Assembly (NCBI RefSeq): GCF_007858475.1
Contig: NZ_VIGX01000003.1
Location: forward strand, 186,001-250,000
Length of the DNA stretch: 64,000 bases
Direction of reading: 5' to 3'
Source of the DNA: Tsukamurella conjunctivitidis
Lineage (GTDB): Bacteria; Actinomycetota; Actinomycetes; Mycobacteriales; Mycobacteriaceae
This document shows, piece after piece, positions 17,217 through 27,592 of the stretch; position 1 is the first letter of the stretch, and each line of letters opens with the position of its first letter. A model generated the notes under the pieces. The model worked only from the letters and a program-made list of their open reading frames with translations. It did no database searches and was not told the origin of the DNA. The position numbers and the translations under genes were made by a program.

Positions 17217-17648
17217 CTAGTGCTTCTCGGGTCCCTTGTGGTACTCGAAGACCAGACCCCACGCGGCGCCCACGACGAGCAGGCCACCGAAGAACCACAG
17301 CCAGTAGAGCTGCAGCGCGACGGAGATGCCGACGACGGCGACCGAGGCCGAGAGCAGGATGGGCCACCACGAGTGCGGGCTGAAGAAGCCCAGCTCGCCG
17401 GCACCGTCGGACACCTCGGCGTCCTCGTAGTCCTCGGGGCGGGTGTCGACGCGGTTGGACACGAACCGGAAGTACGTGCCGATGATCAGCGTCAGTCCGC
17501 CGGTGAGGAACATCCCGGTCACACCGACCCACTCCACGGCGCCGTAGCCGTAGCCCGGGCCCCAGATCGCGGTCGCAACGGTGTACAGGATGCCCGCGAG
17601 GAAGAAGAACGCGGTGAGGAACTCGAAGAGTTTCGCTTCGACCTTCAT
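17217..17648 (-). CDS. ctaF: cytochrome c oxidase subunit 4 (actinobacterial type)
   Basis: A 143-residue membrane protein with four hydrophobic helices (about residues 5-27, 35-58, 90-108, 110-130), the actinobacterial subunit IV of the aa3 oxidase. It begins [29 protein letters not shown] and contains [24 protein letters not shown] and PHSWWPI, which are typical. It follows ctaC after 3 nt and so is in the same transcript, as in Rv2200c-Rv2199c. Confidence 0.94.
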   Translation of the reverse strand: MKVEAKLFEFLTAFFFLAGILYTVATAIWGPGYGYGAVEWVGVTGMFLTGGLTLIIGTYFRFVSNRVDTRPEDYEDAEVSDGAGELGFFSPHSWWPILLSASVAVVGISVALQLYWLWFFGGLLVVGAAWGLVFEYHKGPEKH

Positions 17649-17651
17649 GGG

Positions 17652-18758
17652 TCAGTTCGCTCCTTCTGCGCTGACGGGCGCGGTGCTGTTGCCCGACGGG
17701 GTGCGGCCGGTGCGGCGGGTGTCGAACGGGAAGGTGCTCGTGGACACGCCCACCTCACCGATCGACTCCAGCGCGGCGGCGTTGTCCTTGCCGCCCTGGC
17801 GCGCCTCGATGTACTTCTTGAAGTTCTCCGGCGTCACCGCGCGGATCTCGAAGTTCATCATGGAGTGGTAGTCGCCGCACATCTCGGCGCAGCGGCCCAC
17901 GAAGGCGCCGGGCCGGTCGATGCTGGACACCTGGAACTTGTTCTGCGTGTGGTTCTGCACCGGGTTCGGCATCACGTCGCGCTTGAACGCGAACTGCGGG
18001 ACGTAGAACGAGTGCACGACGTCGGCGGAGGCCAGGTCGAACTGGATGCGCGTGTCGGTCGGCAGCACCAGGACGGGGATCTCGGCGGACGAGCCCTGCA
18101 CCTCGACGGTGCTGAACTTCAGGTAGTCGCGGATCTCCTGGAAGCGGCCGTGGTTCGGACCGCGCTCGGGCTGCGCCTCGACGTGCCCGTGCTCCTTCAT
18201 CTTCGCAGCCTCTTCGTTGAGCTTCGCGATGTCGGGCTGCTTGCCGTACGGGTTCTCCCGCTCGAGCTTGATCTTGTTGCCGTCGACGGTGACCTCGCGG
18301 TACGCGAAGCGCCAGTTCCACTGGAAGGCGGTCACGTCGACCGTCACGCCCGGGTTGTCCTCGATCTTCTCGACCTTGGTCTGGACGACCACGGTGAAGT
18401 AGAAGAGCACGGCGATGATGAGGAACGGGATCGCGGTGTAGAGCAGCTCCAGCGGAACGTTGTACGCGGTCTGCCGGGGGAAATCGGGCGAGTCCGCCTT
18501 GCGCCGGTGGAACGTGATGGTCCAGAACGTGAGGGCCCAGACGAGCACACCCATGATGAGGGCGGCAACGACGGACCAGCTCCACAGCTCAGTCATGTCA
18601 CGGGCCTCGGGGGTCACACCCTCGGGCCAACCGAAACGCATCACCTCGTCGGCCGAGCAGCCCGCCAGAGCGAACATGCCAGCGACGAGCCCGGCGGCCA
18701 GAACCAGGCGCTTACGCCAGGACGCGGCCCCACCGTGGGCGTTACTTCCGGGTGCCAA
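17652..18758 (-). CDS. ctaC: cytochrome c oxidase subunit II, lipoprotein form
   Basis: A 368-residue subunit that carries the CuA centre, the entry point for electrons from QcrC. After a signal sequence comes the lipobox LAGC (about residues 31-34), then two helices (SWSVVAALIMGVLVWALTFWTITF and LLYTAIPFLIIAVLFYFTVVV). The CuA ligands are in GRCAEMCGDYHSMM, with an upstream His in ADVVHSFYVP. An insert rich in Lys/Glu (ERENPYGKQPDIAKLNEEAAKMKEHG) is seen in actinobacterial homologues. TTG 18758 is chosen because GGAAGG lies 7-12 nt upstream and because it gives a normal signal peptide; longer frames do not. Confidence 0.93.
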   Translation of the reverse strand: MAPGSNAHGGAASWRKRLVLAAGLVAGMFALAGCSADEVMRFGWPEGVTPEARDMTELWSWSVVAALIMGVLVWALTFWTITFHRRKADSPDFPRQTAYNVPLELLYTAIPFLIIAVLFYFTVVVQTKVEKIEDNPGVTVDVTAFQWNWRFAYREVTVDGNKIKLERENPYGKQPDIAKLNEEAAKMKEHGHVEAQPERGPNHGRFQEIRDYLKFSTVEVQGSSAEIPVLVLPTDTRIQFDLASADVVHSFYVPQFAFKRDVMPNPVQNHTQNKFQVSSIDRPGAFVGRCAEMCGDYHSMMNFEIRAVTPENFKKYIEARQGGKDNAAALESIGEVGVSTSTFPFDTRRTGRTPSGNSTAPVSAEGAN

Positions 18759-18975
18759 TGTCGCGCCTTCCTGCTGAAACACGGTCAGTGCTACGGGGCC
18801 CGATCCGGACCGTCTCCCAGTCCGGGAACTCACGGCCGGGGCTGCACGTTCCCCTTGTACTACGCAGCGTAGACCAACGGGACGGGGTACACGTTGCGGG
18901 GTCGGCAAATGGCGCGTCGTTTCGCGTGCCCGGCGCACGGGCCTGCACCGTTCCGGCGGAAGAGGCCCGTTCCGG

Positions 18976-18981
18976 CATACT
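18976..18981 (+). promoter_or_regulatory. -10 box of leaderless asnB promoter
   Basis: CATACT, 8 nt before GTG 18990. The gap 18759-18989 is a divergent promoter region for ctaC and asnB; I see no other structure in it. Confidence 0.5.
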
Positions 18982-18989
18982 GGTCAACC

Positions 18990-20954
18990 GTGTGTGGCCT
19001 CCTGGGATTCCTGTCCGCCGATCAGCGCGCGGGCGACGTCGTCGACGCGGTGACCGCCGCCGGCCGGTGCATGCGGCACCGTGGTCCGGACGAGTTCGGC
19101 GGTTCGTGGCACGACGACGACCTGGCGCTCAGCTTCAACCGGCTCGCCTTCATCGACATCGAGCACGCGCACCAGCCGCTGCGCTGGGGCCCGCCGGACA
19201 ACCCGGACCGGTACGCGCTGACCTTCAACGGCGAGATCTACAACTACCTCGAACTGCGGCAGCGACTGGCCGACGAGTTCGGCGCCGAGTTCCGCACCGA
19301 GGGCGACGGCGAGCCGATCGTCGCCGGCTTCCACTACTGGGGCATCGACGGGGTGCTCGCCGAGCTGCGGGGCATGTTCGCCTTCGCGCTCTGGGACACC
19401 GAGAAGCGGGAGCTGACGCTCGCCCGCGACCAGTTCGGCATCAAGCCGCTCTACGTGGCGACCGGGTCGAAGGGCACCGTCTTCTCCAGCGAGAAGAAGT
19501 CCGTGCTCGCCCTGGCCGACGAGGCCGGGCTGGAGCCGGGGCTCGACGCGCGCGCCGTGCAGCACTACACGGTCCTGCAGTACGTGCCCGAGCCCGAATC
19601 CCTGCACCGGGGCATCCGCCGCCTGGAGTCGGGCTGCTACGCGACCCTCTCCCCCGGCGGCGAGGTCGTCGGGAAGCGCTACTTCGAGCCGCGCTTCCCC
19701 GTGAAGCCCGTCACCGGCGGGCTCGAGTCCGCCGAGGCGAAGGCCGTCTACCGCGATATCGCCGATGCGCTGCGCGACTCGGTGAAGATGCACATGCGCG
19801 CCGACGTCACCGTCGGCTCCTTCCTCTCCGGCGGCATCGACTCGACGGCCGTCGCCGCCCTGGCCATCCAGCACAACCCCGACCTCATCACCATCACGAC
19901 GGGTTTCCAGCGCGAGGGCTACAGCGAGGTCGACGTGGCCGCGGAGTCCGCCGAGGCGATCGGCGCGCGGCACGTGGTGAAGACCGTCTCGCCCGAGGAG
20001 TTCCGCGACGCGATCCCCGCCATCGTCTGGTACCTCGACGACCCGGTGGCCGATCCGTCGCTCGTCCCCCTCTACTACCTCGCGCGCGAGGCCCGCAAGC
20101 ACGTCAAGGTCGTGCTGTCGGGCGAGGGCGCCGACGAACTCTTCGGCGGCTACACCATCTACAAGGAGCCGCTCTCGCTCGCGCCCTTCGACAAGCTGCC
20201 CGCCTGGGCACGTCGTACCGCGGGGCGGATCGGCGACAGGATGCCCGAGGGCCGGCGCGGCAAGTCGCTGCTCCAGCGCGGCTCACTGCCGCTCGAGGAG
20301 CGGTACTACGGCAACGCGCGCTCGTTCAACGACGCCCAGCTCGACTACGTGCTCCGCGATTTCCGCCCGGAGTGGACGCACACCGACGTGACCGCGCCGA
20401 TCTATGCGAAGACCCGCGGCTGGGGCCCCGTCGAGCGGATGCAGCACCTGGACCAGTTCACGTGGCTCCGCGGCGACATCCTGGTCAAGGCCGACAAGAT
20501 GACCATGGCCAACTCGCTCGAGCTGCGCGTGCCGTTCCTGGACAAGGAGGTCTTCCGCGTCGCCGAGACCCTGCCCGCCGATCTGAAGCTGGCCGGCGGC
20601 ACGTCGAAGTACGCACTGCGCCGCGCGCTGGAGGAGATCATCCCGCCGCACGTGCTGCACCGGAAGAAGCTGGGCTTCCCCGTGCCGCTGCGGCACTGGC
20701 TGGCCGGCCCGGAGCTCTACGACTGGGCGCGCGCCGTCATCGAGGAGTCGCAGACCGACGAGTGGATCGACCGTCGCGCGGTGCTCGCGATGCTCGACGA
20801 GCACAAGGCGAAGGCCCCCGAGGGCTGGCCGGGCGGCACCGATCATTCCCGACGGATCTGGACCGTCCTGGTGTTCATGGTGTGGCACGGCATCTTCGTC
20901 GAGGACCGCATCCATCCCGCCATCGAGGAGCCCGTCTACCCGGTGCGTCTCTAG
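18990..20954 (+). CDS. asnB: asparagine synthetase, glutamine-hydrolysing
   Basis: A 654-residue class II amidotransferase. The GTG start is followed by Cys2 (CGLLGFLS), which becomes the N-terminal nucleophile for glutaminase activity once Met is removed; RHRGPDE and FNGEIYNYLELR are the glutaminase-domain motifs. The synthetase domain has the ATP-pyrophosphatase loop FLSGGIDSTAVAALA (residues from 280) and SGEGADELFGGY. The fixed Cys2 position settles the start. Length matches M. tuberculosis AsnB (about 652). In that group it also serves amidation-related functions; here only the synthetase chemistry is clear. Confidence 0.96.
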   Translation: MCGLLGFLSADQRAGDVVDAVTAAGRCMRHRGPDEFGGSWHDDDLALSFNRLAFIDIEHAHQPLRWGPPDNPDRYALTFNGEIYNYLELRQRLADEFGAEFRTEGDGEPIVAGFHYWGIDGVLAELRGMFAFALWDTEKRELTLARDQFGIKPLYVATGSKGTVFSSEKKSVLALADEAGLEPGLDARAVQHYTVLQYVPEPESLHRGIRRLESGCYATLSPGGEVVGKRYFEPRFPVKPVTGGLESAEAKAVYRDIADALRDSVKMHMRADVTVGSFLSGGIDSTAVAALAIQHNPDLITITTGFQREGYSEVDVAAESAEAIGARHVVKTVSPEEFRDAIPAIVWYLDDPVADPSLVPLYYLAREARKHVKVVLSGEGADELFGGYTIYKEPLSLAPFDKLPAWARRTAGRIGDRMPEGRRGKSLLQRGSLPLEERYYGNARSFNDAQLDYVLRDFRPEWTHTDVTAPIYAKTRGWGPVERMQHLDQFTWLRGDILVKADKMTMANSLELRVPFLDKEVFRVAETLPADLKLAGGTSKYALRRALEEIIPPHVLHRKKLGFPVPLRHWLAGPELYDWARAVIEESQTDEWIDRRAVLAMLDEHKAKAPEGWPGGTDHSRRIWTVLVFMVWHGIFVEDRIHPAIEEPVYPVRL

Positions 20955-21619
20955 GACCGCGCGCGCTGCGCCGCGGCGAAGGCGTCGAAGGCGAGCCGGT
21001 CGACGGTGCTCATCCGCACGTCGAGGAGTTCCCCTGCTCGTTCGTGCTGGATGCCGCGGGCGGCGAAGCCCGGGATGGTGCCGAATGCCCATCGCGGCGG
21101 GGACAGCGCGGCACGACCGAGCTCCGCGCCCTCGGGCGTGAGGCGCAGGCCCGCGCACGCGTCGGCGAAGTACTCGGTGAAGTCTCGCCACGTCGCGGGC
21201 ACGGGACGGGTCGAGATGCCGTACACGCGATACCAGTCGCAGCACTCCGCGTAGAGCTGCTCCTGCTCATCAGCGGTGAGCGGGCCGGCGTAGGTCTCGA
21301 TGCCCGCGACGAGCGCGTCCACGTAGGTGGCGTGCTGGAAGTGGAACAGCTCGGGATCCAGGGCGTGGTACCGCTCCCCCGCCGCATCGACGCCCTTCAC
21401 GTGCTCGTGCGCGTACCGGATGATCCACTCGGACTTCTCGACCCGGTACGCCATCCGGACGAGCGGCCGCACGGACCGTTGCTTATGGGCCCACAGGCTC
21501 GACGCGACGTGATCCGTGAATGCGGCGGCGATCGCCGGGTGCAACACCTGGAGCGCGACGGCGCGCGGCAGCGCGAGCCGGAACCGGCGACTGTCGAGGT
21601 GCCGCAGCAGGATGCTCAT
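20951..21619 (-). CDS. oxygenase MpaB-family (DUF2236) protein, short form
   Basis: A 222-residue protein of the DUF2236/MpaB oxygenase family: RAVALQVLHPAIAAAFTDHV, HAHEHVKG-type and ALDPELFHFQHATYVDALVAGIETYAGPLTADEQEQLYAE are the family blocks, with histidines that could bind haem. It is shorter than most members (about 260-300 residues) and begins directly at the core, so the N-terminal extension is absent. The stop overlaps the asnB stop on the other strand (shared CTAG at 20951-20954). Substrate unknown. Confidence 0.82.
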   Translation of the reverse strand: MSILLRHLDSRRFRLALPRAVALQVLHPAIAAAFTDHVASSLWAHKQRSVRPLVRMAYRVEKSEWIIRYAHEHVKGVDAAGERYHALDPELFHFQHATYVDALVAGIETYAGPLTADEQEQLYAECCDWYRVYGISTRPVPATWRDFTEYFADACAGLRLTPEGAELGRAALSPPRWAFGTIPGFAARGIQHERAGELLDVRMSTVDRLAFDAFAAAQRARS

Positions 21620-21662
21620 CGTCGCACCATGTTAACGAATATTCTCGGCCGCGAGGGATGTG

Positions 21663-22319
21663 TCAGCGCAGCAGGATGATCCACATGGCGGCGTAGTGGC
21701 ACAGGGCGGCGATCACGGTGGCCGCGTGGAAGAACTCGTGGTGACCGAAGACGCCCGGCCACGGGTCGGGCCAGCGGGCGGCGTAGAGCACGGCGCCCCC
21801 GCTGTAGAGCACGCCGCCGATCACGAGGAGGATCGCCGCGGCCCAGCCTGCGCCGCGCACCAGGTCCCCCGCGACGGCGACGACGACCCAGCCGAGCGCG
21901 ATGTAGAGCGGTACGCCCACCCAGCGCGGGGCGTGCGGCCACAGCAGCTTCAGCGCGACGCCCGCGAGGGCCCCGACCCACACCACGGTCAGGACCCATC
22001 GCGCGACCGACGGGGGCAGCGCAAGCACGGCGATCGGCGTGTAGCTACCGGCGATGAAGACGAAGATCATGCAGTGATCGGCGCGCTTCATCCAGATCCG
22101 CTGCGCGTCGGTCCACTTCCCGCGGTGATACGCGGCGCTCACGCCGAAGACTCCGAACACCGTGATCGCGTACACGAGCAGCGCGAGCCCGGCGGCCGCG
22201 GAGTGACGGAACCCCGCTACGACCAGCGGAATCCCCACGAGCGCGGCACCGAGCGCGCCGAACTGGTGGATCACTCCCCGCAGCCGCGGCTTCAGTTCGG
22301 GGACTCCGGCGATCGTCAC
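21663..22319 (-). CDS. haemolysin III/PAQR-family membrane protein
   Basis: A 218-residue protein with seven hydrophobic helices, family Hly-III/YqfA, related to adiponectin/progestin receptors. Probable metal ligands are in SAAYHRGKW, KRADHCMIFVFIAGSYTPI and GHHEFFHAATV (the HHxxFH motif). In bacteria the function is poorly known; the fold suggests a membrane metal-dependent hydrolase rather than a toxin. GTG 22319 is supported by -10 TATCGT 7 nt upstream, itself inside an inverted repeat. Confidence 0.9.
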   Translation of the reverse strand: MTIAGVPELKPRLRGVIHQFGALGAALVGIPLVVAGFRHSAAAGLALLVYAITVFGVFGVSAAYHRGKWTDAQRIWMKRADHCMIFVFIAGSYTPIAVLALPPSVARWVLTVVWVGALAGVALKLLWPHAPRWVGVPLYIALGWVVVAVAGDLVRGAGWAAAILLVIGGVLYSGGAVLYAARWPDPWPGVFGHHEFFHAATVIAALCHYAAMWIILLR

Positions 22320-22321
22320 GC

Positions 22322-22341
22322 AACCTACGATACCGTAGGTT
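22322..22341 (-). promoter_or_regulatory. inverted repeat over the -10 box of the Hly-III gene, probable operator
   Basis: AACCTAC-N6-GTAGGTT, perfect 7-bp arms. The -10 box TATCGT (22327-22332) lies inside it, so a bound protein would block initiation. A third half site ACCTAC is at 22365-22370. Confidence 0.55.
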
Positions 22342-22366
22342 ACTCGCCGGTAATCGGAAGTGTGAC

Positions 22367-23422
<1,056 letters not shown>

Positions 23423-23443
23423 TCACGGGCGTCTACTCGTGCG

Positions 23444-23791
23444 TCAGTTGAACGAGTCGCCGCAGGCGCACGAGCCCGTGGCGTTGGGGTTATCGATGGT
23501 GAAACCCTGCTTCTCGATCGTGTCGACGAAGTCGATCTTCGCGCCGATCAGGAACGGGACGCTCATCCGGTCGACGGACAGGTTCACGCCGCCGAACTCG
23601 GACACCACGTCACCGTCGAGCGACCGGTCGTCGAAGTAGAGCTGGTACCGGAGACCGGCGCATCCGCCCGGCTGCACCTCGATGCGCAGCGCAAGGTCGT
23701 CACGACCCTCCTGGTCCAGCAGCGCCTTCGCCTTCGAGGCAGCGGCCTCGGTCAGCACCACACCGGTGGTTTCGCTCTCAGCAGTAGTCAT
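23444..23791 (-). CDS. erpA: A-type iron-sulfur carrier protein (ErpA/HesB family)
   Basis: A 115-residue A-type carrier that delivers [Fe-S] clusters to apoproteins. The three conserved cysteines are C44 in PGGCAGLRY and C108/C110 in the C-terminal SCACGDSF. The N-terminal VVLTEAAASKAKALLDQEG is usual. ATG 23791 has GAGGAGAA just upstream. Its mycobacterial counterpart is Rv2204c. Nearby clients could include LipA and the Rieske protein; that is inference. It is separated from adoK by 90 nt and probably has its own promoter. Confidence 0.92.
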   Translation of the reverse strand: MTTAESETTGVVLTEAAASKAKALLDQEGRDDLALRIEVQPGGCAGLRYQLYFDDRSLDGDVVSEFGGVNLSVDRMSVPFLIGAKIDFVDTIEKQGFTIDNPNATGSCACGDSFN

Positions 23792-23899
23792 AGGTTCTCC
23801 TCACAGACGCACGTCGGTGTCTGGTTCAACGGTACTCCCCCGCCCCGCATTCCCGGGAGTCACCGTCACCCGCGTCGTGGCGCACCCGGCGGGATCGAA

Positions 23900-23905
23900 T
23901 ACGCT
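23900..23905 (+). promoter_or_regulatory. -10 box of leaderless DUF3043 gene
   Basis: TACGCT, 7 nt before GTG 23913. The same box and spacing precede trpD. Confidence 0.5.
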
Positions 23906-23912
23906 GGACGGC

Positions 23913-24599
23913 GTGAAACTCCCCTGGCAGAAGGCCGACGACTCGACCTCCGAGGCGGCGGAGTCCGCGGCAGCCGACGGCGCCGACGAGACCGCCGCCG
24001 ACACCCTCGCCAAGCCCGCGCAGACACCGGGCAAGGGCCGCCCCACGCCCAGCCGCCGCGAGGCGCAGGGCCGCAAGCGCGGCCCCGTCGCGCCCGCGCC
24101 GATGACGCGGGCCGAGGCCCGGGCGCGGAAGAAGGAGATGCGCAACTCCATGAGCAAGGAGGAGCGCAAGGCCGCCGCCGCGGAACGCCGCATGCAGGCG
24201 AACGAGCGCCGCGAGCTCATGATGGAGGGTGACGAGCGCTACCTGCCCGTCCGCGACAAGGGTCCCGTCAAGGCGTACGTGCGCGACCTGGTCGACGCCA
24301 AGCGCCACATCTCCACGATGTTCATCCCGTTCGCGGTCGCCGTGATGGTGTTCATGTTCGTCACCGTCAACCGGCCGGAGCTCGCCGGCATCCCGATGCT
24401 CATCCTGCTGGTGATGGTCGCCGTGATGGCGATCGAGGGCATCCTCACCGGCCGCCGCGTCAACAACCGCGTCCGCGAGCGCTGGCCCGACACCACCGAG
24501 ACCGGCTTCCGCCTCGGCTGGTACGCCTTCATGCGTTCGACGCAGCTGCGGCGCATGCGCATCCCGCGGCCGCAGGTCAAGCCCGGCGACGCGGTCTAG
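23913..24599 (+). CDS. DUF3043 membrane protein
   Basis: A 228-residue actinobacterial protein, counterpart of Rv2206. The first 130 residues are charged and low in complexity: an acidic Ala/Asp/Glu part, then strongly basic ARARKKEMRNSMSKEERKAAAAERRMQANERRELMMEGDERYLPVRDKGPVKAYVRDLVDAKRH. Two hydrophobic helices follow (MFIPFAVAVMVFMFVTV and IPMLILLVMVAVMAIEGIL), then a basic tail RRMRIPRPQ. It is likely a cytoplasmic-side membrane protein of unknown role. GTG 23913 is set by the -10 box. It runs into the cobalamin genes after 3 nt. Confidence 0.88.
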   Translation: MKLPWQKADDSTSEAAESAAADGADETAADTLAKPAQTPGKGRPTPSRREAQGRKRGPVAPAPMTRAEARARKKEMRNSMSKEERKAAAAERRMQANERRELMMEGDERYLPVRDKGPVKAYVRDLVDAKRHISTMFIPFAVAVMVFMFVTVNRPELAGIPMLILLVMVAVMAIEGILTGRRVNNRVRERWPDTTETGFRLGWYAFMRSTQLRRMRIPRPQVKPGDAV

Positions 24600-24602
24600 C
24601 CC

Positions 24603-26273
24603 GTGGCGCTCACCCTCGTTCTCGGCGGTGTCCGCTCCGGCAAGTCCGCCCGCGCCGAGCAGCTGATCGCCGGGGCCGGCGCCCTCGTCCGGTACGTCGC
24701 CACCGCTCCGCGGACCGACGGTGACCCCGACCTCGCCGCGCGCATCGCGGCGCACCGGGACCGACGCCCGTCGTCGTGGTCGACCGTCGAGACGCAGGAC
24801 CTGCGCGCGGTGCTGTCGGAGGGCGCCGCCCCGACGTTGATCGACGATCTGGGCGGGTGGCTCGCCGCCCGGCTCGACGCGACCGGGTGGGAGACGCCCG
24901 AGAACGTCGGCGCCGATCTCGACGGCCTCGTCGCCGCCGCGGCCGCGTACGCGGGCGAGCTCGTGATCGTGAGCCCCGAGGTGGGGCTGTCCGTGGTGCC
25001 GGCGACCCGTGCGGGGCGCGTCTTCCAGGACCTGTTGGGGTCGCTCAACGCGCGGCTCGCGGCGATCGCCGATCGGGCCGAGCTCGTGGTCGCGGGCATC
25101 CCCGTGGTGCTCGACGGTGCGCCCCTGCCGGGCACCACCGCCCCCGGAGCGGCCCCCGCGAGCCTGGTCAAGGACGTCCCGGAGGTTCCCCCGGCGCCGC
25201 CGATCGTGCTCCCGCCGTTCGAACCGGGCGCCGACCCGCTCGCCTTCCCCCAACTCTCCCCGCCGGATCCGTTCGTGGGCCGCGAGGCCCGCGACCGCCA
25301 GCTGGAGCTGACCAAGCCCGCGGGCTCGCTGGGCCGGCTGGAACAACTCGGCGAGTGGATCGCGGCGTGTCAGGGCGCGTGCCCGCCGCGCCAGTTCGAG
25401 CGCGCGCGCATCGTGGTCTTCGCGGGCGACCACGGCGTGGCGTCGGGCGGCGTCTCGGCGTACCCGCCGGAGGTCACGGCGCAGATGGTCGCGAACTTCG
25501 CGGCGGACGGCGCCGCGATCAACGTGCTGGCCGCGCAGGCCGGGGCAACGGTGCGCATCGAGGACATCGCCGTCGCCGGCGACACCCGCGAAGAGCTGAG
25601 CCGCAACAAGATCCGCCGTTCGTCGGGCGACATCGCCACCACGGACGCGATGACCGATGAGGAGACGATCGCCGCGATCGCCGCCGGCCGACGCATCGCC
25701 GACGAGGAAGTCGACTCCGGCGCGGACCTGCTCATCGCCGGCGACATGGGGATCGGCAACACGACGCCGGCGGCCGTTCTCGTCGGCGCCCTCACGGAGA
25801 CCGAGCCGGTGCTGGTGGTGGGCCGCGGCACCGGGATCGACGACAACACCTGGATGCGCAAGGCCGCCGCCGTCCGGGACGGCATGTACCGCGCGCGTCC
25901 GCATACCGGCAACCCGAAGGCGTTGCTGCGCACCGTCGCCGGGGCGGACCTGGCGGCGATGGCCGGATTCCTCGCACAGGCCGCGGTGCGACGCACGCCG
26001 GTGATCCTCGACGGGGTCGTGGTGACGGCGGCGGCACTGGTGGCGAACGACCTGGCCCCCGGCGCAGTGAGCTGGTGGGTCGCCGGACACCGGAGCCCCG
26101 AGCCCGCGCACACCCTCGCGCTGCAGCGCCTGGACCTCGAACCCCTGCTGGACCTGGGTATGCGCCTCGGCGAGGGCAGCGGCGCCGCGCTCGCGCTCCC
26201 CCTGGTCCGCTCGGCCGTCGCGGTGCTCGGCGAGATGGCCACGTTCGAATCCGCCGGGGTGTCGCAGGTGTGA
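24603..26273 (+). CDS. cobUT: fused CobU (adenosylcobinamide kinase/guanylyltransferase) and CobT (DMB phosphoribosyltransferase)
   Basis: A 556-residue two-domain enzyme of nucleotide-loop assembly in cobalamin synthesis. Residues 1-180 are a full CobU: P-loop [45 protein letters not shown] with the histidine region guanylylated in CobU, and [30 protein letters not shown]. After a Pro-rich linker (about 185-220) comes Cob[68 protein letters not shown] and, near the end, [12 protein letters not shown] with the catalytic Glu. It would make GDP-cobinamide and alpha-ribazole phosphate, the two precursors joined by CobS next door. GTG 24603 lies 3 nt after the DUF3043 stop. Confidence 0.93.
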   Translation: MALTLVLGGVRSGKSARAEQLIAGAGALVRYVATAPRTDGDPDLAARIAAHRDRRPSSWSTVETQDLRAVLSEGAAPTLIDDLGGWLAARLDATGWETPENVGADLDGLVAAAAAYAGELVIVSPEVGLSVVPATRAGRVFQDLLGSLNARLAAIADRAELVVAGIPVVLDGAPLPGTTAPGAAPASLVKDVPEVPPAPPIVLPPFEPGADPLAFPQLSPPDPFVGREARDRQLELTKPAGSLGRLEQLGEWIAACQGACPPRQFERARIVVFAGDHGVASGGVSAYPPEVTAQMVANFAADGAAINVLAAQAGATVRIEDIAVAGDTREELSRNKIRRSSGDIATTDAMTDEETIAAIAAGRRIADEEVDSGADLLIAGDMGIGNTTPAAVLVGALTETEPVLVVGRGTGIDDNTWMRKAAAVRDGMYRARPHTGNPKALLRTVAGADLAAMAGFLAQAAVRRTPVILDGVVVTAAALVANDLAPGAVSWWVAGHRSPEPAHTLALQRLDLEPLLDLGMRLGEGSGAALALPLVRSAVAVLGEMATFESAGVSQV

Positions 26274-27025
26274 AGCACCTGCTCGCGACCGTCGCCTGGA
26301 TGACGGTGCTGCCCGTGCCCGGCTCACTGCAGCCGAGCCCGGTCAGCCGGGCCGACGGTGCCCGCATCATCGCAGGGGTTCCGGTCGCGGGTGCGCTCGT
26401 CGGCGCACTGGTGGCCGCCGTCGCCTGCTCGGCGCACATCGCAGGACTACCGGCGGTGCTCGTCGGCGCGCTCGCCGTCGGCGCCGCCGCGCTGCTCACG
26501 CGCGGCATGCACCTGGACGGCTTCGCGGACTGCATGGACGGCCTCGGCAGTTACGGCCCGCCGGAGCGCGCACGGGAGATCATGCGCCAGGGTACCGTCG
26601 GCCCGTTCGGCGCCGCGGCGCTGGCCCTGCTGCTCATCGCCGAGTCCGCGGCCGTGGGCGGTCTCGCGGACCGCGGTGCATGGCTCGCGATCGGGGTCGC
26701 GGTGGGCGCCTCGCGCGTGGTGGCGGTCCTCGGGTGCCGACGGGGCTGGGCACCGGCGAACCCCGACGGTTTCGGCGCGCTGACGGCAGGAACCCAGGGG
26801 CTGCTCGCGCAGGCGTTCTGGGCCGTCGCCGTCCTCGCCGTGGCGATTCCGGCTGTGCCGGGGCGGCCCTGGCAGGGGCCCGTCGCGATCGCCGCCGCGC
26901 TGCTCCTCTCCACCCTCGTGATGCGGCACTCCGTCCGCCGGTTCGGCGGAATGAGCGGCGATGTCCTGGGATTCGGCATCGAGATCGCGACGGTCGTCGC
27001 GCTGATCGGGGTCTGCGTCGCCTGA
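26270..27025 (+). CDS. cobS: adenosylcobinamide-GDP ribazoletransferase
   Basis: A 251-residue membrane enzyme that joins adenosylcobinamide-GDP with alpha-ribazole(-5'-phosphate), the final step of the nucleotide loop. [17 protein letters not shown] is the acidic DGxxD family signature, and [18 protein letters not shown] and [12 protein letters not shown] are also conserved. It has about six hydrophobic helices. The GTG start at 26270 overlaps the CobT stop (GTGA), so synthesis is coupled. Confidence 0.94.
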   Translation: MKHLLATVAWMTVLPVPGSLQPSPVSRADGARIIAGVPVAGALVGALVAAVACSAHIAGLPAVLVGALAVGAAALLTRGMHLDGFADCMDGLGSYGPPERAREIMRQGTVGPFGAAALALLLIAESAAVGGLADRGAWLAIGVAVGASRVVAVLGCRRGWAPANPDGFGALTAGTQGLLAQAFWAVAVLAVAIPAVPGRPWQGPVAIAAALLLSTLVMRHSVRRFGGMSGDVLGFGIEIATVVALIGVCVA

Positions 27026-27097
27026 CGCACCGCCCGCCGCCCGTCGCGCCTACCGCGGCGCAAGCGCACGACAAGACCGCGCCCGCAGACTCGCCGC

Positions 27098-27532
27098 ATG
27101 ACGTACGACGACGCCGAATGGCACTCCGACACCCTCGCCGAGCTGGCGCTGCCGGACGCGGCCGGAAGCACGCACATCGGCATGTACTACGCGTGGGCCC
27201 GCGCCCGGGGACTGGCGAGCGGGACCCACCTGGAGTACGGCGTCGAGGGCGAGGTGTTCGACGGGACGCTGCACCTGCTCGATGAGCGTTCCATGACCCC
27301 CGGGGCCTACGCGGACGTCCACCTCGCCGGTCAGTTGGACGTGAGCGCCTTCACCCCGGAGGGGCAGGCGTTCACCGAAGAGGCGTACGGGGCCTACCTG
27401 GACGCCTACGGCCGGCTCCCCGCGGTGATTTCGGCGGAGAACATGTACGCCGCGCCCGACACCTGGTTGTTCTACAACGCCGTCGAGCCGGTGCTCGACG
27501 AGTTGTACGCGCGGTGGCGGGCCGGGCGGTAG
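27098..27532 (+). CDS. DUF7832-like hypothetical protein
   Basis: A 144-residue acidic soluble protein with a recognisable pattern (TYDDAEWHSDTLAELALPDAAGSTHIGMYYAWARARGLA, and later FTEEAYGAYLDAYGRLP). Related proteins occur in scattered bacteria, often near immunity or polymorphic-toxin type loci, but no toxin is seen here. The family name is from memory. ATG 27098 is the first start; a ribosome binding site is not obvious. Confidence 0.7.
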   Translation: MTYDDAEWHSDTLAELALPDAAGSTHIGMYYAWARARGLASGTHLEYGVEGEVFDGTLHLLDERSMTPGAYADVHLAGQLDVSAFTPEGQAFTEEAYGAYLDAYGRLPAVISAENMYAAPDTWLFYNAVEPVLDELYARWRAGR

Positions 27533-27557
27533 TCGTCGACGTTCCAGCCCAGGGGCT

Positions 27558-27575
27558 CGACAACAGGCGTTGTCG
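27558..27575 (+). promoter_or_regulatory. palindrome before the Lcp-like oxygenase gene, probable TetR-type operator
   Basis: CGACAAC-AGGC-GTTGTCG, 7-bp perfect arms, ends 17 nt before GTG 27593. No T run follows, so it is not an obvious terminator of the preceding gene. Confidence 0.5.
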
Positions 27576-27592
27576 GGAGTAGACACAGAGGT

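Noticed and set aside
23826-26327. 833-codon minus-strand frame opposite DUF3043 and cobUT
   Set aside because: Antisense to three well-supported genes and without recognisable motifs.
27098-27532. DUF7832-like protein as an immunity protein of a toxin locus
   Set aside because: No toxin, repeat region or secretion gene is found beside it.
27558-27575. Palindrome read as a terminator of the DUF7832-like gene
   Set aside because: The stem is only 7 bp and no T run follows; its position just before a start codon favours an operator.
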